NCBI GenBank assembly: GCA_027574665.1
Contig: CM050654.1
Span: 42,351,722 to 42,415,721 of the forward strand
DNA: 64,000 bases
Reading direction: 5' to 3'
Source of the DNA: Rhynochetos jubatus
Lineage: Eukaryota > Chordata > Aves > Eurypygiformes > Rhynochetidae
In this document: positions 22,553 through 36,389 of the stretch, piece by piece
How the letters are laid out: every line of letters begins with the position of its first letter
Position numbering within the stretch: the first letter of the stretch is position 1
Notes under the pieces: generated by a model
What the model saw: only the letters and a program-made list of their open reading frames with translations
Database searches by the model: none
What the model was told of the DNA's origin: nothing
Position numbers and translations under genes: made by a program

Positions 22553-25500
22553 CTTAAAAATTAAAGACAGTTGGCATAGAACGACTTGGGCGACCGTTGG
22601 CACCAACCAAAACGGTGTCGTTTGAAACATGAAACACGCAGTGCCACGTTGGTTTGAAGGTGTTGCCCAACCCCTACTGCTTCAGGTACGGCCATGTGAA
22701 GCCCTCAGTTATGAACAGTGACCAGTGTTATTGATAGTCTGCAAACAGACAGAAGGGCTAAATCTGACAAACCACCAGTGATGGATAGTTAAGTGTATCA
22801 ATGAAAGAAAAATGAAATAAGGAAATTATTTTAATTAGATTTTAGAATAACCAAAAGAACTTTATCTGTTGTTTTTCTTTCTGAAGAACTACAAAATACC
22901 TTTTTTATCTCAGGCTCTGCGTATTGCTGTCTGATTTTACAAACAAGTAAACAAACCCCATAGCAGAAGAGGCAGGACAATCCCCCCAGCTAAAGAATTG
23001 ACCATTTTACACCATGGCTAAGACTCTCCTGTAGCAGCTGGATGTGGCACACCGGCTGCAGACCCTTGCCAACGTGGGGAAGCAGGCTTCAGCTTACGAT
23101 TATTCTGCTATTTAACGTGATTCACACTGGACCCCACCGATTCAGAGGCCTGGGGTGAGCAGAGCTTGGCAGCAGGGTTAAAGGTCTGCAGTAAGAGGAA
23201 ATGATTTCAGATTTCTAACCATATCCCTGGACTAAAAAGCAGTGCTGGACTCTGACAGTATTTCATCATGATGTGAGGAACCAAAGCATGAAGTCGATAG
23301 ACCAGAGAAGGAGATTTTGCTTTGTTTCATGAAGTTTAAACAATGCATTGCCATTGTGAATACTTTAATTAAGATGGTATGCACTATAGCTTAAAATGCA
23401 ATTTAAAAGAATTATTTTGTTGCCAGTCTCAAAACTGGCTATTTCAATGAATTTAGAAGGTTAAATTTGCAATATGCAACAGAAGATGTTTGGCAAAACT
23501 GTCATATATTCAGAAAACCGAACCAGAATTTATTTTCCCAGCATTAATGGGACTGAAAAAGAAAGGTTAGATTTTCCCATTGCATAACCAGAAAAATTCA
23601 CAGGGAAGAAGGTGGTTGAAGAAAGACAGAAGCCTGTGATGGGTAACTGAAAAATTATTCGGTTCTGCCTGTTCCCGCTGCACTCCCGGCTCTCTAATGG
23701 CAAGTGCAGCTCTCAGTGCCGAGCACTGATGCACATTTCATTTCATCCCTCTCTGTCCGCGAGCTGAGGGGAGTAGTGAAATAAAAGGAAACACTCTGAG
23801 CACAAAAATTGACGTGCATACTGGGAACAGCACTCAGTCCTTCATTCCCAGGATTTAAATGGAGGAAAAAGGTACAGCCAAGCTGGTGCTGAAAGATATT
23901 TGACCATCCTCAGCTGTTGTTACACCGGAGAGGAAGTTTGCAGCCTCTCTGACACCCCCAAGAGGCACAAGAAGATGCTGTAGACAGCAGTACACATGTT
24001 TAACGAAGGCTTCCGTTTCAAACCATCGATATACCTGTGTGTTTTGTTGCAATAGCGAATGGACTTGCTTCTACCCGATGCTGTTGGGTACCGGCAGGAG
24101 CCGGAGGTGGGTCAGCCCCCCTGCCTCTGCCCATCCCACCAAGAAGTGGTGTGATTGCACGGATGGTCAAACGGTCTATGAAGAGCCAGGGTGCCCTTAC
24201 ACATGGACAAACCGTGTTGCAGCACCTCACGAGGATGATGCATTTTCAATCTAAGGGTCTAGAAAATCATTTCTGGCAAGGGCAGCCCAGTAGCAGCAAG
24301 ATGGACAACGTATTTCAGCGCAGGGATCTTTTCTGGGTTTTTTCAATGTGTTGTCTCTACCAGTGAAAATTAGAATACTGCGATGTGCCCATTTTTCATA
24401 CTTACTCTACCAACACCACTCACCCTCACGTGAGCAGTGAGGAGGTAGGTACGTCTGAGTACTAGAGACGGTGCAGTTAGTTAGTTGGGACACAAAGGAG
24501 ATCTCATGTCCCTGCCTGGTGCTACATTTAAAGTCAGCCAATTACCCCACCGATGCAACACCTCTGAATCCAACAGCTTTTCCCGAGGTTTTATCTGGGC
24601 AGCAGCTCCTGAGGAAGTCCCTGCTGAAGCACAGGGCCGTTCCTGATGCCTTTCTTTGTGGAGCACTTTCTGGAGCTGCCAGACAGGTTTTGCCACCTGA
24701 GCTGAGCATCACAGCAACCTCCTAGAAAGCTTTGTACCAGGGCAAACACGTTACTAACCTTCGGCAGAGGGATTCCTCCTGTTGGGATCTTGATCCAAAC
24801 GGGTGCTCATTTGCCTCAAAAGACACTTTTGCCTTAAAGAGGGGGGAACTGCACGAGTGGGCGGGAAAGTTTTGGTCCTGTGAAGCAGTCTTGGAGAGGT
24901 TCCTGCTGCTTGTTAAGAGGTAAACTTCTCTTGGGCTGTGCGTCATGTCAGTCACTGCTTTTTTGCAGACCCAAAGCCTTCTTTTCCTCTGTTAGACGCT
25001 GTTATCATCTTCAAAGCCATATCAAAACAGCGTTTGTTCTGCGCTTTGATTTCCCCCACACAGAGAATTCAAAGAGTACGGGGCTATTGGAGAGGGAGGC
25101 CGAGAGGGAGCATTTCAGATGCTCTGTGTGTGTTTGTCTTCCCATGGCTGTGAGTTGGCTAACGGGTGATCAATCCAGCCCTGCCAGGGGAAAGGCGAGT
25201 TCTGACTCTACCAGTGAGCGCGCTGGCTGCAGTGGTCTAGGCAACACTTTGTTCTCTTGTACCAGAATTCATGTTTGCTTAGAAAAACGGTGGCAAAGCA
25301 CAAATTCGCTGTACTTGGTACAAACCATGACAGTTGTTTCAGTTTTGCAAAAGGAGGTTAATATGTCAGTGAACAAAGTTAGAGCTTAAACGAATCATGT
25401 TTCAGTAGTGTGTCAGATAAAGATGCACGTGTGCACATGATTTCCCCAGTCAAAAAATAAATCCAGGTTAGGTTAAAGAGGGTGAAATGGAAAATGCTGA

Positions 25501-26308
25501 GGAGGTAGATATCCAAATCCCACAGATTCTCATGGTGAACCAGATCATATTGCCTGAGTTCTCCGAGGCAGTTCATAAACACCAGGTTGGTGGTGCTGAT
25601 CGTTGGAAAAATCCAACAAAACCACAAATAACTAAGAGAAAAAGTTAAATTTCCATACACAAAAGTGTGCACACACCTTGAAGAAAACAAAAAATCCGCT
25701 ATGCAATGTCATAAAAAGAGTTTCTTAGGTCTTCAGACAGCAGATACCATGCGGGCTAAGGGAGAATACTGTAGGTCAAGGAAGAAAACAGACAGATGCC
25801 GAAGAACATCTCACCTGCTGCAATACTGATTTCTCATCAATCCCCATGCCCAGATCCTTAAATTTAGAACCAGTTTTCCTAGTTCCTCTTCTCACCACAT
25901 CTAGGAATTTGTTCACTTACAACATTGTCGTTGCTCCAAGCTATTAAAGGCTGCAAACATATAGTTAAGGAGCTCACAATTTCATAGTGCGCAGATGTTA
26001 CTGCGATAACGTACCATGATCTGGCGGTAGCTGCCATTCCTGGAGATGGTTTCACCCACAGATTTCAATATTATCCAGGAAAATGAGGCTTTACTTCTCT
26101 TTCCTTCTTCCAAAGCTATCCTCAGTCTCACCTTCCCTGCCTTTCTTCTTCCTGTAGTTCCAACATGTGACTCCACTCCCATTTCATCCCAACAGCCTGT
26201 AATTTTTTCCGTTGGATCTCTCCTCCTGTCTTCATCAAACCTGCTTTATGCTGATTAGGGTCACTACTATGTTCTTCCCAATATCCTCAGCACACTGTTA
26301 AAAGTTTA
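22553..26308. other. unique non-coding DNA
   Basis: Ordinary texture with an AT-rich block at 23330-23540 that may be conserved. A 169-codon plus-strand frame at 24880-25389 has no recognisable domain. No mobile element or RNA gene was seen. Confidence 0.6.
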
Positions 26309-26362
26309 TTTACAGGCCTATTGATGAATGCATCATGTTTACAGGCCTATTGATGAATGCAT
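26309..26362 (+). repeat. 29-bp tandem duplication, about two copies
   Basis: The 25-base word TTTACAGGCCTATTGATGAA plus TGCAT occurs at 26309-26333 and again, unchanged, at 26338-26362, a period of 29. The four linker bases are CATG. The identity of the copies suggests a recent local duplication. Confidence 0.95.
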
Positions 26363-26630
26363 AACAGCGTGAACTGAAGCGCATCAGAAAGTTTATATCT
26401 TCCTGGTTTATTTGTCCTTGTTAAAGTGAGGAGACAATTACTTTGTACAAAATACCTCCACGCAGACTTGGTTTATTTTGCACTTGTATGCTAATAGACT
26501 TAAAGACTGATTTGTACTTATCTGGCACCTTGGCAGTGCCCAGCCCCTGGAACAGCACACGGACGGGCTGGGAACAGCAAACTGTGGGGCCCTGGGCTGC
26601 AGCCCATGCTCAGAGACTTCGCATCCAGGA
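26363..26630. other. unique non-coding DNA
   Basis: A short spacer between the tandem duplication and a CR1 copy. Nothing was recognised. Confidence 0.65.
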
Positions 26631-26860
26631 TAGAATCACAGAATCACAGAATCCTTTTGGCTGCAGAAGACCTTTAAGACAATCAAGTCCAACTGTCACC
26701 CCAGCACCGCCCAGCCCACCACTGACACATGTCCCTGAGCGCCTCGTCCACACGGCTCTGAAACCCCTCCCGGGATGGGGACTCCCCCCTCCCTGGGCAG
26801 CCCCTTCCAGTGCCTGACAGCCCTTTCTGGGAAGATATTTTTCCTAATATCCAACCTAAA
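26631..26860 (-). mobile_element. CR1 LINE, 3' fragment of a different subfamily
   Basis: A reversed CR1 tail with the duplicated TAGAATCACAGAATCACAGA end, then GACCTTTAAGACAATCAAGT, CCAACTGTCACCCCAGCACC, GGGCAGCCCCTTCCAGTGCC and ATATTTTTCCTAATATCCAA. The wording (CACCACTGACACATGTCCCT) differs from the other copies here, so it belongs to another CR1 subfamily. It is 5'-truncated and non-autonomous. Confidence 0.92.
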
Positions 26861-28400
26861 AGGTAATGCTTTGCAGGGCTCTTTCTAATTGATGAAGCGA
26901 TAGCAACAGCTTTCAAAAGAAAACTTCATTCTTAGTATCTAGGTTTTGTCATGGCTTCATAGCAACGTCAGCGAGGTCGGCCTTCTGCTCCCCACGCTGA
27001 GCAGCGGCAAAGGCACGGACACACGCTACAGAAACACCCAGCTCTCAGCTGAGAGAAACGTCCACAATCACTAGGAATAACTCAGCCTGCAACGGGAGAT
27101 CCAGAAACCTTATCCAAGGCTGCATCCCCAAGGAGAATGCATAAGTCCACATAAACCACTACATTTCTTTGTTTTTTCCCTAAAAAAGTTCCGGGGGGAT
27201 TTTTTTCTTTAAACCTTTTTAAACTCTTTTTTTAAGACTTGGACTGTGAGTGTGCACATTCCACTGCCTTTTGCCTCAGAGAGAGGTGGGGCTATTTATT
27301 TATTAAAGGATTTATTTATGTATTTTCACAGTATAGCCCAATTAAACGTGACAGCTTATTCACAATGGATTCCTGCCCGATGGCAGCTGAGACACATTAC
27401 ATTAAGAAAGACAGCATAATAAAGAATATAACTAGCCGAATTAGCTATCGGTATATTTTGTGCTCCTTTGTTTATGGCTTTTGCCATCTGATATTTGCAA
27501 ATCTTACAACTGGGGACAAGCAGGCATGTTCTGTGCATGCCACATAGCGTGATGTTTAAGCAGCTGGCATTCCTCCATACATTATACGTTAAATCACACA
27601 CAGACACATGCACACCTTATTAATATTGACACATCTTCATTACCAACAGTAGATGCTTTCTCCCTCCCTCTTCTAGCAGGCTGCCCGCAGTGACTGTAAC
27701 CAGAAACGGCTCTGGAAGGGGGTGACTGTTTGGGGGGATATTCCTGCCTACTCCAGGATTGCCCAGCGTTGGTTTCTCAGGACACATCTGTGCACCCGCA
27801 CTTGGGGTCAGCCAGTGACTTCTCAGCAATTCTTTTAATTCTTGCCTTTTTTTCCTTTTTTTCACCTGGAATTATGCAACATGGAAATAAGTTAACTCTT
27901 ACCACTGTAGTAATGTGCTGGTTTAGTTAGATTAAACCACAACAAGTAACCAAGCCAACACATTATGCGTGATGCCATGCCTCCGGTAGAGCAGGGCAGG
28001 CCTGGGGTGGATTCCCAATCCCAAAGACTGCATTATAGAGCATCCCTGACCTCCACGGGTGCAGGTTCCCCAGCTCAGCCCTCAGGGGGGGCTGGGTGCC
28101 CACGGGAGGCCTGGGGGGCTGCTGGGGTTAATGCTGGTGGGATGTATCCACAGGAGAGAACAGACTGACTTCAGCAAACAAATACAGCATGGATGAGAGA
28201 GCACAGAGAAGAGTATTGTGTACACTTAGGAAGTAATGCTAATTTAAACAGCTACTCACACTGAAGGAAAATCTGCTGAGCACACTGGATGTTCTCCCCT
28301 TAACAATACTTGAATGGAAGAACGTAGAGATTATTATTTTATTTTTCTGTGAAACAGAATTTGCCACGTAGGAGATGCCGATGTCACATAATTCTTCTTA
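26861..28400. other. unique non-coding DNA
   Basis: Includes an AT-rich, possibly conserved stretch at 27290-27600 and a small inverted repeat at 27919-27939 (TGGTTTA / TAAACCA). No gene was recognised. Confidence 0.6.
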
Positions 28401-31400
28401 CAGTACAGCTGGAAGCAGAACATTGCTACATGGCATCACGCTTTATCGCCCAGGAAGAGTTTTCCCTGGCTAAAGACAGTCCTAAATTCAAATGCAAGAT
28501 GCTGCAACTTTAAGCTGGTTTTAAACCTGGGTAGACTTACTGCAAAAATACACTTACTCCTAACGAGCACACGCCAGTGCAAAACTCAACTCTTGCCCTA
28601 CAGCTTCGCAGGGCCGTTGCTGCTTGAGCATCCTTCCTGGAGCATTGGCTCAGCAGCCGACACCATGATCCCGACCTCTTCATCACGCCAGAAAAATACT
28701 TCTGCAATGGGCTGAGCCTCTCGCTTTATCCACTTGCATTTTGAATTCATCGTATTTACATCTATTAATGCTTCTCCTTCAGGGTAATCACAGGGGGGGA
28801 TTAATTATACTCATCAGTTTAATTATGTCAGCTCTGAATTGCTTCACTTTTTAGCCTAAGCTGTAGTGTCCAGCACAACAGCCGCCCTAAATCGTGCACA
28901 TGTGCCTTTCATAGGGGTTTTCTGTCTTTCCTTAAAATATGAATTTTGAACGCCTTTGATACATAGCTTCCCAGTTTCTTTGTGTCTGTGGTCTGGACAG
29001 GAGCTTATTTCTCTTTCCACCATGGACTTCCACAGGTTACCTACTCTACCTCCTTCAGCATGAGGCTTTTCTTCTGCTCCTGTGCTTCCCCACTCCCCTC
29101 TGGGACTTGCTTTCCCAAAAACCTTCATTCTTTCTCTACTGTTTATGTTCTCTGCTTCCATTTAGAGGCAGACCCTAACCCTCGAGCACACAGTCCTCAC
29201 CATCCCACCTGGAGGGATACTCCCCAAGTGCACATCTAGTACTCCCATCGCCTTGGGGGTGAGGGGGATTCAAGATGTTAACCTATTGTCCAAGCAGTGA
29301 CGTGGCCAGGGGTCCTCGGCGTGTACTCAAAGCAGGTTTTCATGGAGAGGTGATGCTGCTGGAGATGAAGGCACTGCCCTGCCATTGCCCCAGTGCAGCC
29401 CCGGCTGCAAATGCTTATGGGGAGCTTGTGGAGCAGAATTACTGCAGGTGAGGACCCTGATCTCTTCTTTGCAATGACTTATTGCAACTGAGCCTTATCT
29501 TCATTACAGACATAGCAGATAAAATGCATGGGAAAGAAATACCGGCAAGAGAGCATTTAAATCCTGTGAACGGAAGGATTCATCACTTCTTTTCAAATAT
29601 AAAGGATTAGTAAAAAGAAAAATAATAGAGTGCCATATTTTTCAGAAAAACAAGATGACGCATCCTTCAGTACCTCAGTGCAACACTCAATATTATTGCT
29701 TTGCAATCTCAATCCTATTGCTCCGCTGGGAAACTATTTAGATACCCTACCTCCAGGATTGTTGTAGCTACATTGATATTATCGGCATTGATATTAGTGT
29801 CAACTTTACGTTTTTCAGTGGTGAGAAATTCTTCATAATCATTGCACCAAAAGTATAACAACATTAATTATTTGCTTGGTTTGCATTGTTTCCAGGGCTT
29901 CCAACCAGCTTCTCTGCACAAAGAATAAATGGGACTGATCCTGTCCCCAGTTAGAGGGTTTATTTGAAACTTAGGCAGAGAAGCACCACGCTGCACAGAG
30001 CGGCAAGAGCCAGAGGTAAAGCCACCTCAAGCCGCTCAGAGAGAGGAATAACTGCCCCATGGCATAGGGAAACCAATGGTGCAGGTGCCCGGCCACACTC
30101 ACTGAGTGAGGTAACAGAGAGCTTGCACAGAACCTTGCAGAGTTGTCTTGCATGCTAAAAAAGCCAACTTCTGTTGGCCACAAGGAATAGTGCACCTCAA
30201 AAAGGCAGAGACCACCCCACTGAGGTGGGTGGCGGGAGGCTGGGCTGCTCCACATGTACGTTTTTCTACCCATTCTGTCTCCTACTCAAAAAATAGTCCC
30301 CGTGGCTGCTCTCCTCCTGCCCCTCTCACTGGGAGGACAAAAGCCAGGTGCCAGAGACGGTGAAGAGCTGCTCGTGTCCCAGAGTGCTCCAAAAGGAATT
30401 TCTAACTCCATAATACTATGTTCTCAGCAACCGCGTAATCCTTACAAGATGTTTCTGTCACTACGCTGTCAAGGCTCTCTGCCATCCATCGCCAGTGGTG
30501 TGTGTGACCAGTTTAAGGGACTAAATAGACTGGTTAATCTGGACATCTCTGTAGGGGACCAGGCTCTTCCCTGCCACATAAACACCTTCTCTTCCTGTGA
30601 GAGACGCATTTTCTTTACGTTATCCTAATGAGACGAAAGGTTTTAAGGGGGAAGGGCAACATTACACAAAGGCAACCAACAACTTTTTAAGAGGTGATGG
30701 GTTTTGACACTATTGGAACGATTTTGTAAAAACATAAGCATTTTTGTAATAACAAATTTGATTCCTTCTTTGGCCTGAAATGCTCAGTCTTTGAATTTTA
30801 AGCCTTCTTTTGTTCCAGCATGAATTTTCTTGTTCCCATTAGTTCTTAAAAAGAATCTTGTCGTACCAAGATAAGTGCCTGTGCACTGGTGTCCAGGCTG
30901 ATGGAAGCACAGACCTTTCTCCTCTTCATGGCACTTTGGGCATGCCTGCGGACTGGGACAGCATCCCATCCCCAAGCTCACATCAGGGCTGCCAGGAAGG
31001 ACAGCCACTTCACACCCAGTGACACATTTTAATTACCTGAGCAGCAGCAATGCACGGGAATGAGCTGCTCTTCTTCTCAAGCTCCTTTTGCACGCTGAAG
31101 ACTGACCTTTTGTAGCCAGAAACCTTCTTGGCACCCGAGCATGGGGGCTGTGGGTGCTATCATTGCCGTGATGGGCATCTGATGCTTTGAGCAGGAGGTT
31201 GTAGATCACGTTGCAGACCTGGGAGCAGCCGAGCATGCTGCAACCAGCTGCCACATCCAGCAGCAACATCCGGCCCAGCGGCATGCAGGGGAGAAGCCCA
31301 GCTGAGGGTATGGGCTGGTCCCACCGCTCCTGAGACCACCATGAAGTGTGGAGGCAGAACTGCATCCACTGGACTTTAAAAACAAGAGATATTTTTGTGG

Positions 31401-31454
31401 TTATTTGAAAATAAAGACACTTAAGTTTTGCTCTCTGGAAAATAATGACTCATC
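28401..31454. other. unique non-coding DNA
   Basis: No gene was recognised. A plus-strand frame opens after an acceptor-like TTCTTCTTACAG (about 28393-28404) and stays open about 103 codons without resembling a known protein. The AT-rich block at 29600-29900 looks partly conserved (TTGATATTATCGGCATTGAT). Confidence 0.6.
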
Positions 31455-31628
31455 TTTGCCCAGAGAAGCTGTGGATGCCCCATCCCTGGGAGTGTCCAAG
31501 GCCAGGCTGGATGAGGCTGGGAGCAACCTGGGCTATGGAAGGTGTCCCTGCCCATGGCAGGGGGTGGCACTGAGTGGGCTTTAAGGTCCCTTCCAGTCTA
31601 AACCATCCTGTGGTTCTAGGATTCTATA
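31455..31628 (+). mobile_element. CR1 LINE, 3'-end fragment
   Basis: It starts at TTTGCCCAGAGAAGCTGTGG, follows the usual order (CCATCCCTGGGAGTGTCCAA, GGGCTATGGAAGGTGTCCCT, GGCTTTAAGGTCCCTTCCAG) and ends in GGTTCTAGGATTCTAT. The end matches the short TTCTA/ATTCTAT repeats typical of CR1 3' ends. It is closer to the common wording than the copy at 3959 and so is probably younger. Confidence 0.95.
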
Positions 31629-34080
31629 ATTAGCTCTCAGGGAAGAATATGCATTTTGGAACCCATTTCTAACGGCTCTATTGTCTCCAGAATCCCTAAC
31701 CCCAGGCACGTTGGCTGTCGGAGCAGGTGACAACCCACCTGTGCTCATGTACCCTGGCTCTGCCGGGTGCGTGGGGCACAGCTGGCACCGGCCGCGCATC
31801 CCGACAGCACTAGGTGGTGTTGCAGGGTAGTTCTGCACTAAATTAGCGAAAAGGCAAAGTTTTTTTGCACTGGTTTAATCTCCTAACATTATCACAGCCA
31901 GGTGTGTTTGTATCCACCCACCTTCCCAAGATTTAAGGTTCATTCAAAGCGTGCTGTCCCTGGGTTACGGAGAAGGGATGATGGGGTCTGGTGTGGTCCA
32001 GCCTCAGATGGAGGAGGTGGCACACAAGCATCCTTCCACTCCCACACACCTGAGCACCAGGCTAGAGGTTGCACATGTATGTACATTAGTAATTTCAACT
32101 CTCTTTCCCATAAATAATGTTTTCTGTAGCTTCACAGGGTTTTGAATCCAGTATACTGGGATTCAGTAAAGATTCCTAGTACTCCAGGACTTTTCTCCAT
32201 GTCTAATTTTAGGATCATTTTCTCAGTCAATGGATAAAAACTACCTGCACTTTCTGACCTGGATGATCATTGTCAGAACTCAGTCCCCTGAAAGAAAGAA
32301 AACCTCAAAGCAAATTTTGCGAACCTTGGGATTTCCAATTTTAGCATCAAAATATTTTAAAACCATTGGAAAGCTAAAAATATTGGCTGCTCCAAGGAAA
32401 ATTGTTGTTTGGACACATCCAGAAGAAATACGTAACGGACAAGGAAAGCTCATGCTACGTAAATTGGACTTTCCAGCAGCTGATGTGGTCTGAGCCGCCT
32501 GTGATGAATGTGGACATAGAAAAGAAAGTAGGAATAAGGATACTTGCTCTGTTCTGTGAAGTACTGGTTTTTATATGAGCATAATGTAAGGGGTTAGCCA
32601 TACTAAGGGTGTTTATGGTGAAATAATTTGACAATCCTGAATTATTTCAGTCGCTTGCAGTGCCACAAATTGAATGTAGTTCCTATTAAAGCACATCCCA
32701 GGGAAAAAAAGAACCCATGAAAGCTGGTACCTGCGAGATATTTGTTAGAAGCACGCTTGTAGGAAATATTTCTCTTCGCCATGAACTCTACAAATTCCTG
32801 CAGGATTCGGTCTGATGTGCTCGGTCTGGACTAGTTGACAGTAGTCAAACCTTCTGCCTATTTCCATTTTTGTAGTAATAGGGTAATTTTAACTATAGTG
32901 CTTGTTCACAGTAGAAAATGTTCCTGTGGCATACAGCACTAAAACCTCCTACTGTGAAGATTTGGCACTTAGGCTATCACCATTAAAATCTTATTAATTC
33001 TAATTATTATGCCATTCCCTGAAGAATAAACCATGTTGCATCTTCATAAAGTGCGTAACGGGTACCTATTTCCGTGCTCTCCGTAATTCTAACACATGGT
33101 ATTTGCTTTCACTCCCACTTTCTCTCTCCTTCCAGCCAGCTCTCGCAGCTAACACGAGCTTTTTGTTGATGACTTTCAGCCCTGAGGCCACCGCTGGATT
33201 TATTAATGTTTATGCACATTCCAGCAGCTCAGTGTGGTGGGGGGTTTGGTGGGGTTTTCTGGGGTTTGATTTTTTTCAGTATCTTTGAGCATAATAGCGT
33301 TCATGCCACGCACATTACAAGACAGATTTTATGTGGGGTTTTTTCCTTTTTTAGGGGTAAAACGCGAGTATCTCAGCCTCCCAGCTGCACGCACGCTCCC
33401 AGCCAGCCCAAGTGCTGCTTCACCCCTGCCCCTGCGACTTTGTCCCATCGCAGGCACCGACAGGGAATTTATTTGGGAATTTCCCCAAATACTAACAAAA
33501 GGGATTTTGGATCATGAGCTACCAGAAAATATTGCTGGAAACTATGCATGCTCTACTTTGACCTACAAAAGATGGCCATGGTATATATGTTTTATAGTTT
33601 TGTGCCTAAATATATGTAGTTTTTATTATTTTATCTGTATTTTATATATCCTCTCTAAACATGAAAATTCTGCAGCTACCAATTATGCCTTTACCAGTTC
33701 TCTGTATAATTGTAGGTGCACAAAATAGCCTTGATGAAATTAGGAATACATTTAATTCCTCTCCCCGCTCCGGCTTACCGTGCAAGGCACAAACCTAACT
33801 ACTCTCACTGCTCTAAACGCAATTCCCTGAACTTTAAGTTCTATGGAGCCACTGGATTTTCTTAAATCAGAGTTGCTTTTGCACACCCAAGGGTTTTTTC
33901 CTTCTTAAGGAGCATCTTAAGGATGGGCGGGGGGTGTTGGCGGCAGAGGGCAGACCCCACACCTCTGAGCAGGCTGCATCTGCGCTGGCCTCGGCAGCAT
34001 CCCAGCGTGGTGACCAGCTGCACCTGACCCCGGCTCGCAGATCCTGCCCTCTGCACTCAAAGCCCACAGCGCCCAAAGGA
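31629..34080. other. unique non-coding DNA
   Basis: No gene was recognised. A plus-strand frame of 87 codons at 32230-32493 is lysine-rich but has no domain I know. Positions 32560-33060 are AT-rich and could hold a conserved element. GC rises at 33900-34080. Confidence 0.6.
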
Positions 34081-36141
34081 AAGAGATCTTAGCCTCTTAT
34101 TGCAAAATCTACATATGAAACACCCCCGATCTTTCTAAATCATCCTGTTTTTATGTAGCTGTAACACTTTGTCACACTGTACACTCCTATACAATATTGG
34201 TCTATACAGCGAATTAACACCACCTTTTGACAAAGCGCTATCTCCTGCCACCATCGCCGCGTGATAAAGGTACTTCTACATTTTTCATTATTCAAGCACA
34301 CTCCCAAGCACCCAGAATGAGCAGTGAAATACTTAATGAGACATTTATCTAGTCTATGTATTTTACATTTTGCTGATAGTATAATGAGGCAGAGGTACTG
34401 AAATGAAACATCCCTAACATTTCACATAATTTTCCACTTCCACTCCACCATTTTTAGTATTGCTTTTGGGTTTCTCGCTGTTCGATGTTTTGAACTTTAT
34501 CATCACTATCAATAATCGCTATGTCAAATGCAACACTCGGCTACGCTTTTTTTGGCTGAAAGAATGCCTCGCCATTCATCTTCCAGCATATTAGGAAGAT
34601 GATTGCAGTCTAATAAATATAGCATCAATTTCTCATTCACTTGCGGTACCTCATGTAGATGTTTCCCACTATTGTTGCTGCATTTTCAGTTGCTCAAACC
34701 TTTATCAAAGCTATTAAAAATGTATTCTTCACTGTTCCCAGTAAAATTTTTATGCCTATTTATGCCCGTCTCTGCTTTCCACAGAACCCGAAGCACTCGA
34801 GCACCAGAAGTTTTTGTGTCTTTAGCTTTTCGGCGATGTCCTAATTAAAGGAGAAACAAGATTTATGGGGAGATACGCTTTATTAGTCTAATTTAGAAGC
34901 TGAAAAGCACCAATGTGTTGGTCACACACGTCCTCGCTTAAATCCCTGTAGTTAGTGCAACTGTTTATGAATTGGTATTTTCTTTGACTACTTCTTAACA
35001 TTATTTATATTGATTTTACAGTTTACTTGTGTGACGATCCTAAAGAAGGTCAGAGAATATCCATACGACCATATATTTTACTCATACGACATTCTCATCT
35101 ACTCAAAGAGCATTTAAAATTTCCTTCATGTGAAAAATTATATTGAGTACTCACGACTATATCTGGATCTTTCTGAAACAGGCAGAATCTTTCAAAACTC
35201 ATGTGCCCACGATTTGCTTTTTCTCAGTGTAACTTCCTACATTACAGGGTACATTTTTATTTAGTATAGATGTATTCACTGTATGCAGTCTAGTGCAGGA
35301 TAAGTAGATAACCCTTTAATGTGCCCTGTAAAACCCGGTGATACCTTCTGATTTTTAAAAATGCTAAGCTAAGGTGTCTGCATTCATGCAGAACTATTCT
35401 AACTTTTTCTAGGGTGTCTCAGCCACCCTTTATATATTTTTTCTTTAACAAATTAGTAATTTCTGTGGCTGACACCTAAAATCTCATGACCTGCTGAATC
35501 CCATGAGCATGGCAAAGGCAATCAGAAGCATTGCAAGGATGAAAACCTGTTTTTTTTCCTTGCAGTGTTCGCACCATAGGGACCACAGGAGCTCAACGTT
35601 CCCCCTGCCCCAATTCTGACACGAATAGATGCTTCTTCCCTATTAAAAAAGAAACAGAGTCCACAGACCTCAGACTTTTCAAATCCACTGGAAGACCATA
35701 AGAAAAAGCATATGTGCACTGAAGTAAGAGATCAGAAGGGTTTGTATATTGAAAATATGTCTGTTGCTGTACTGAAAATAAAGGGAATTTGAATATGTAA
35801 TATTTTATTCATATATTAGTCCTGCACAGGAATATTCCTACTATTCTCATTCTTTATTTGAAAATGATTAGAAGAAAATAACTTTTAAGAAAACAGGAAA
35901 AGCTGGTATCTCTGATTAGAAGAATTAAACTTGTCCATAATAGCGTATTTATTTTCTATTATCCTGTTTGGAAATATTTTGCAGCCTTGTCTCCCCATCT
36001 CCTGATAAAAAACACATTAGTCTCCCTTTCTTTTTCTAAACTACTGGTACAAATATCAGACTTATAAAAATGATTGCTTCTCCCCACGGGAGCCCTTCAG
36101 AAGCCTGATGGCACCCTCCGAACTCACCCATTTCCCAAATG
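34081..36141. other. AT-rich conserved-looking non-coding region
   Basis: About 2 kb of AT-rich DNA almost without long open frames and without CR1, with many ATTA cores and few simple repeats. Such long repeat-poor AT blocks are typical around vertebrate developmental genes. Individual elements cannot be bounded without alignment. Confidence 0.45.
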
Positions 36142-36190
36142 TAATCCCATCCACCCATAAAGCCCATTTAATTTAATCCCATCCACCCAT
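36142..36190 (+). repeat. 17-bp direct repeat, period 32
   Basis: TAATCCCATCCACCCAT occurs at 36142-36158 and again at 36174-36190, exact. The intervening 15 bases contain AAGCCCATTTAATT. A small local duplication. Confidence 0.92.
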
Positions 36191-36389
36191 TCGGTGGAGG
36201 AAAATAAGCAAGGGCTTTGGTGTGGGGCACCTAATCCCCTCGCTGAGCACGGAGCGGGCAGCTGCAGCCCCCCACCTCCCCAGTGCCAGCTGGGGGAAGG
36301 CAGCTGCCCACCCCACGATGCCCTGGAAGGGGGAATAATAGCAATATGTGCACCGTGCCCCTGTTTGCTTTGGTCAAACGGTGTAACTC

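Noticed and set aside
24880-25389. 169-codon open frame on the plus strand
   Set aside because: No domain recognised, and composition fits chance in a stop-poor stretch.
28404-28713. Acceptor-like TTCTTCTTACAG followed by about 103 open codons
   Set aside because: No donor-bounded exon and no protein resemblance. One such stretch is expected by chance in 64 kb.
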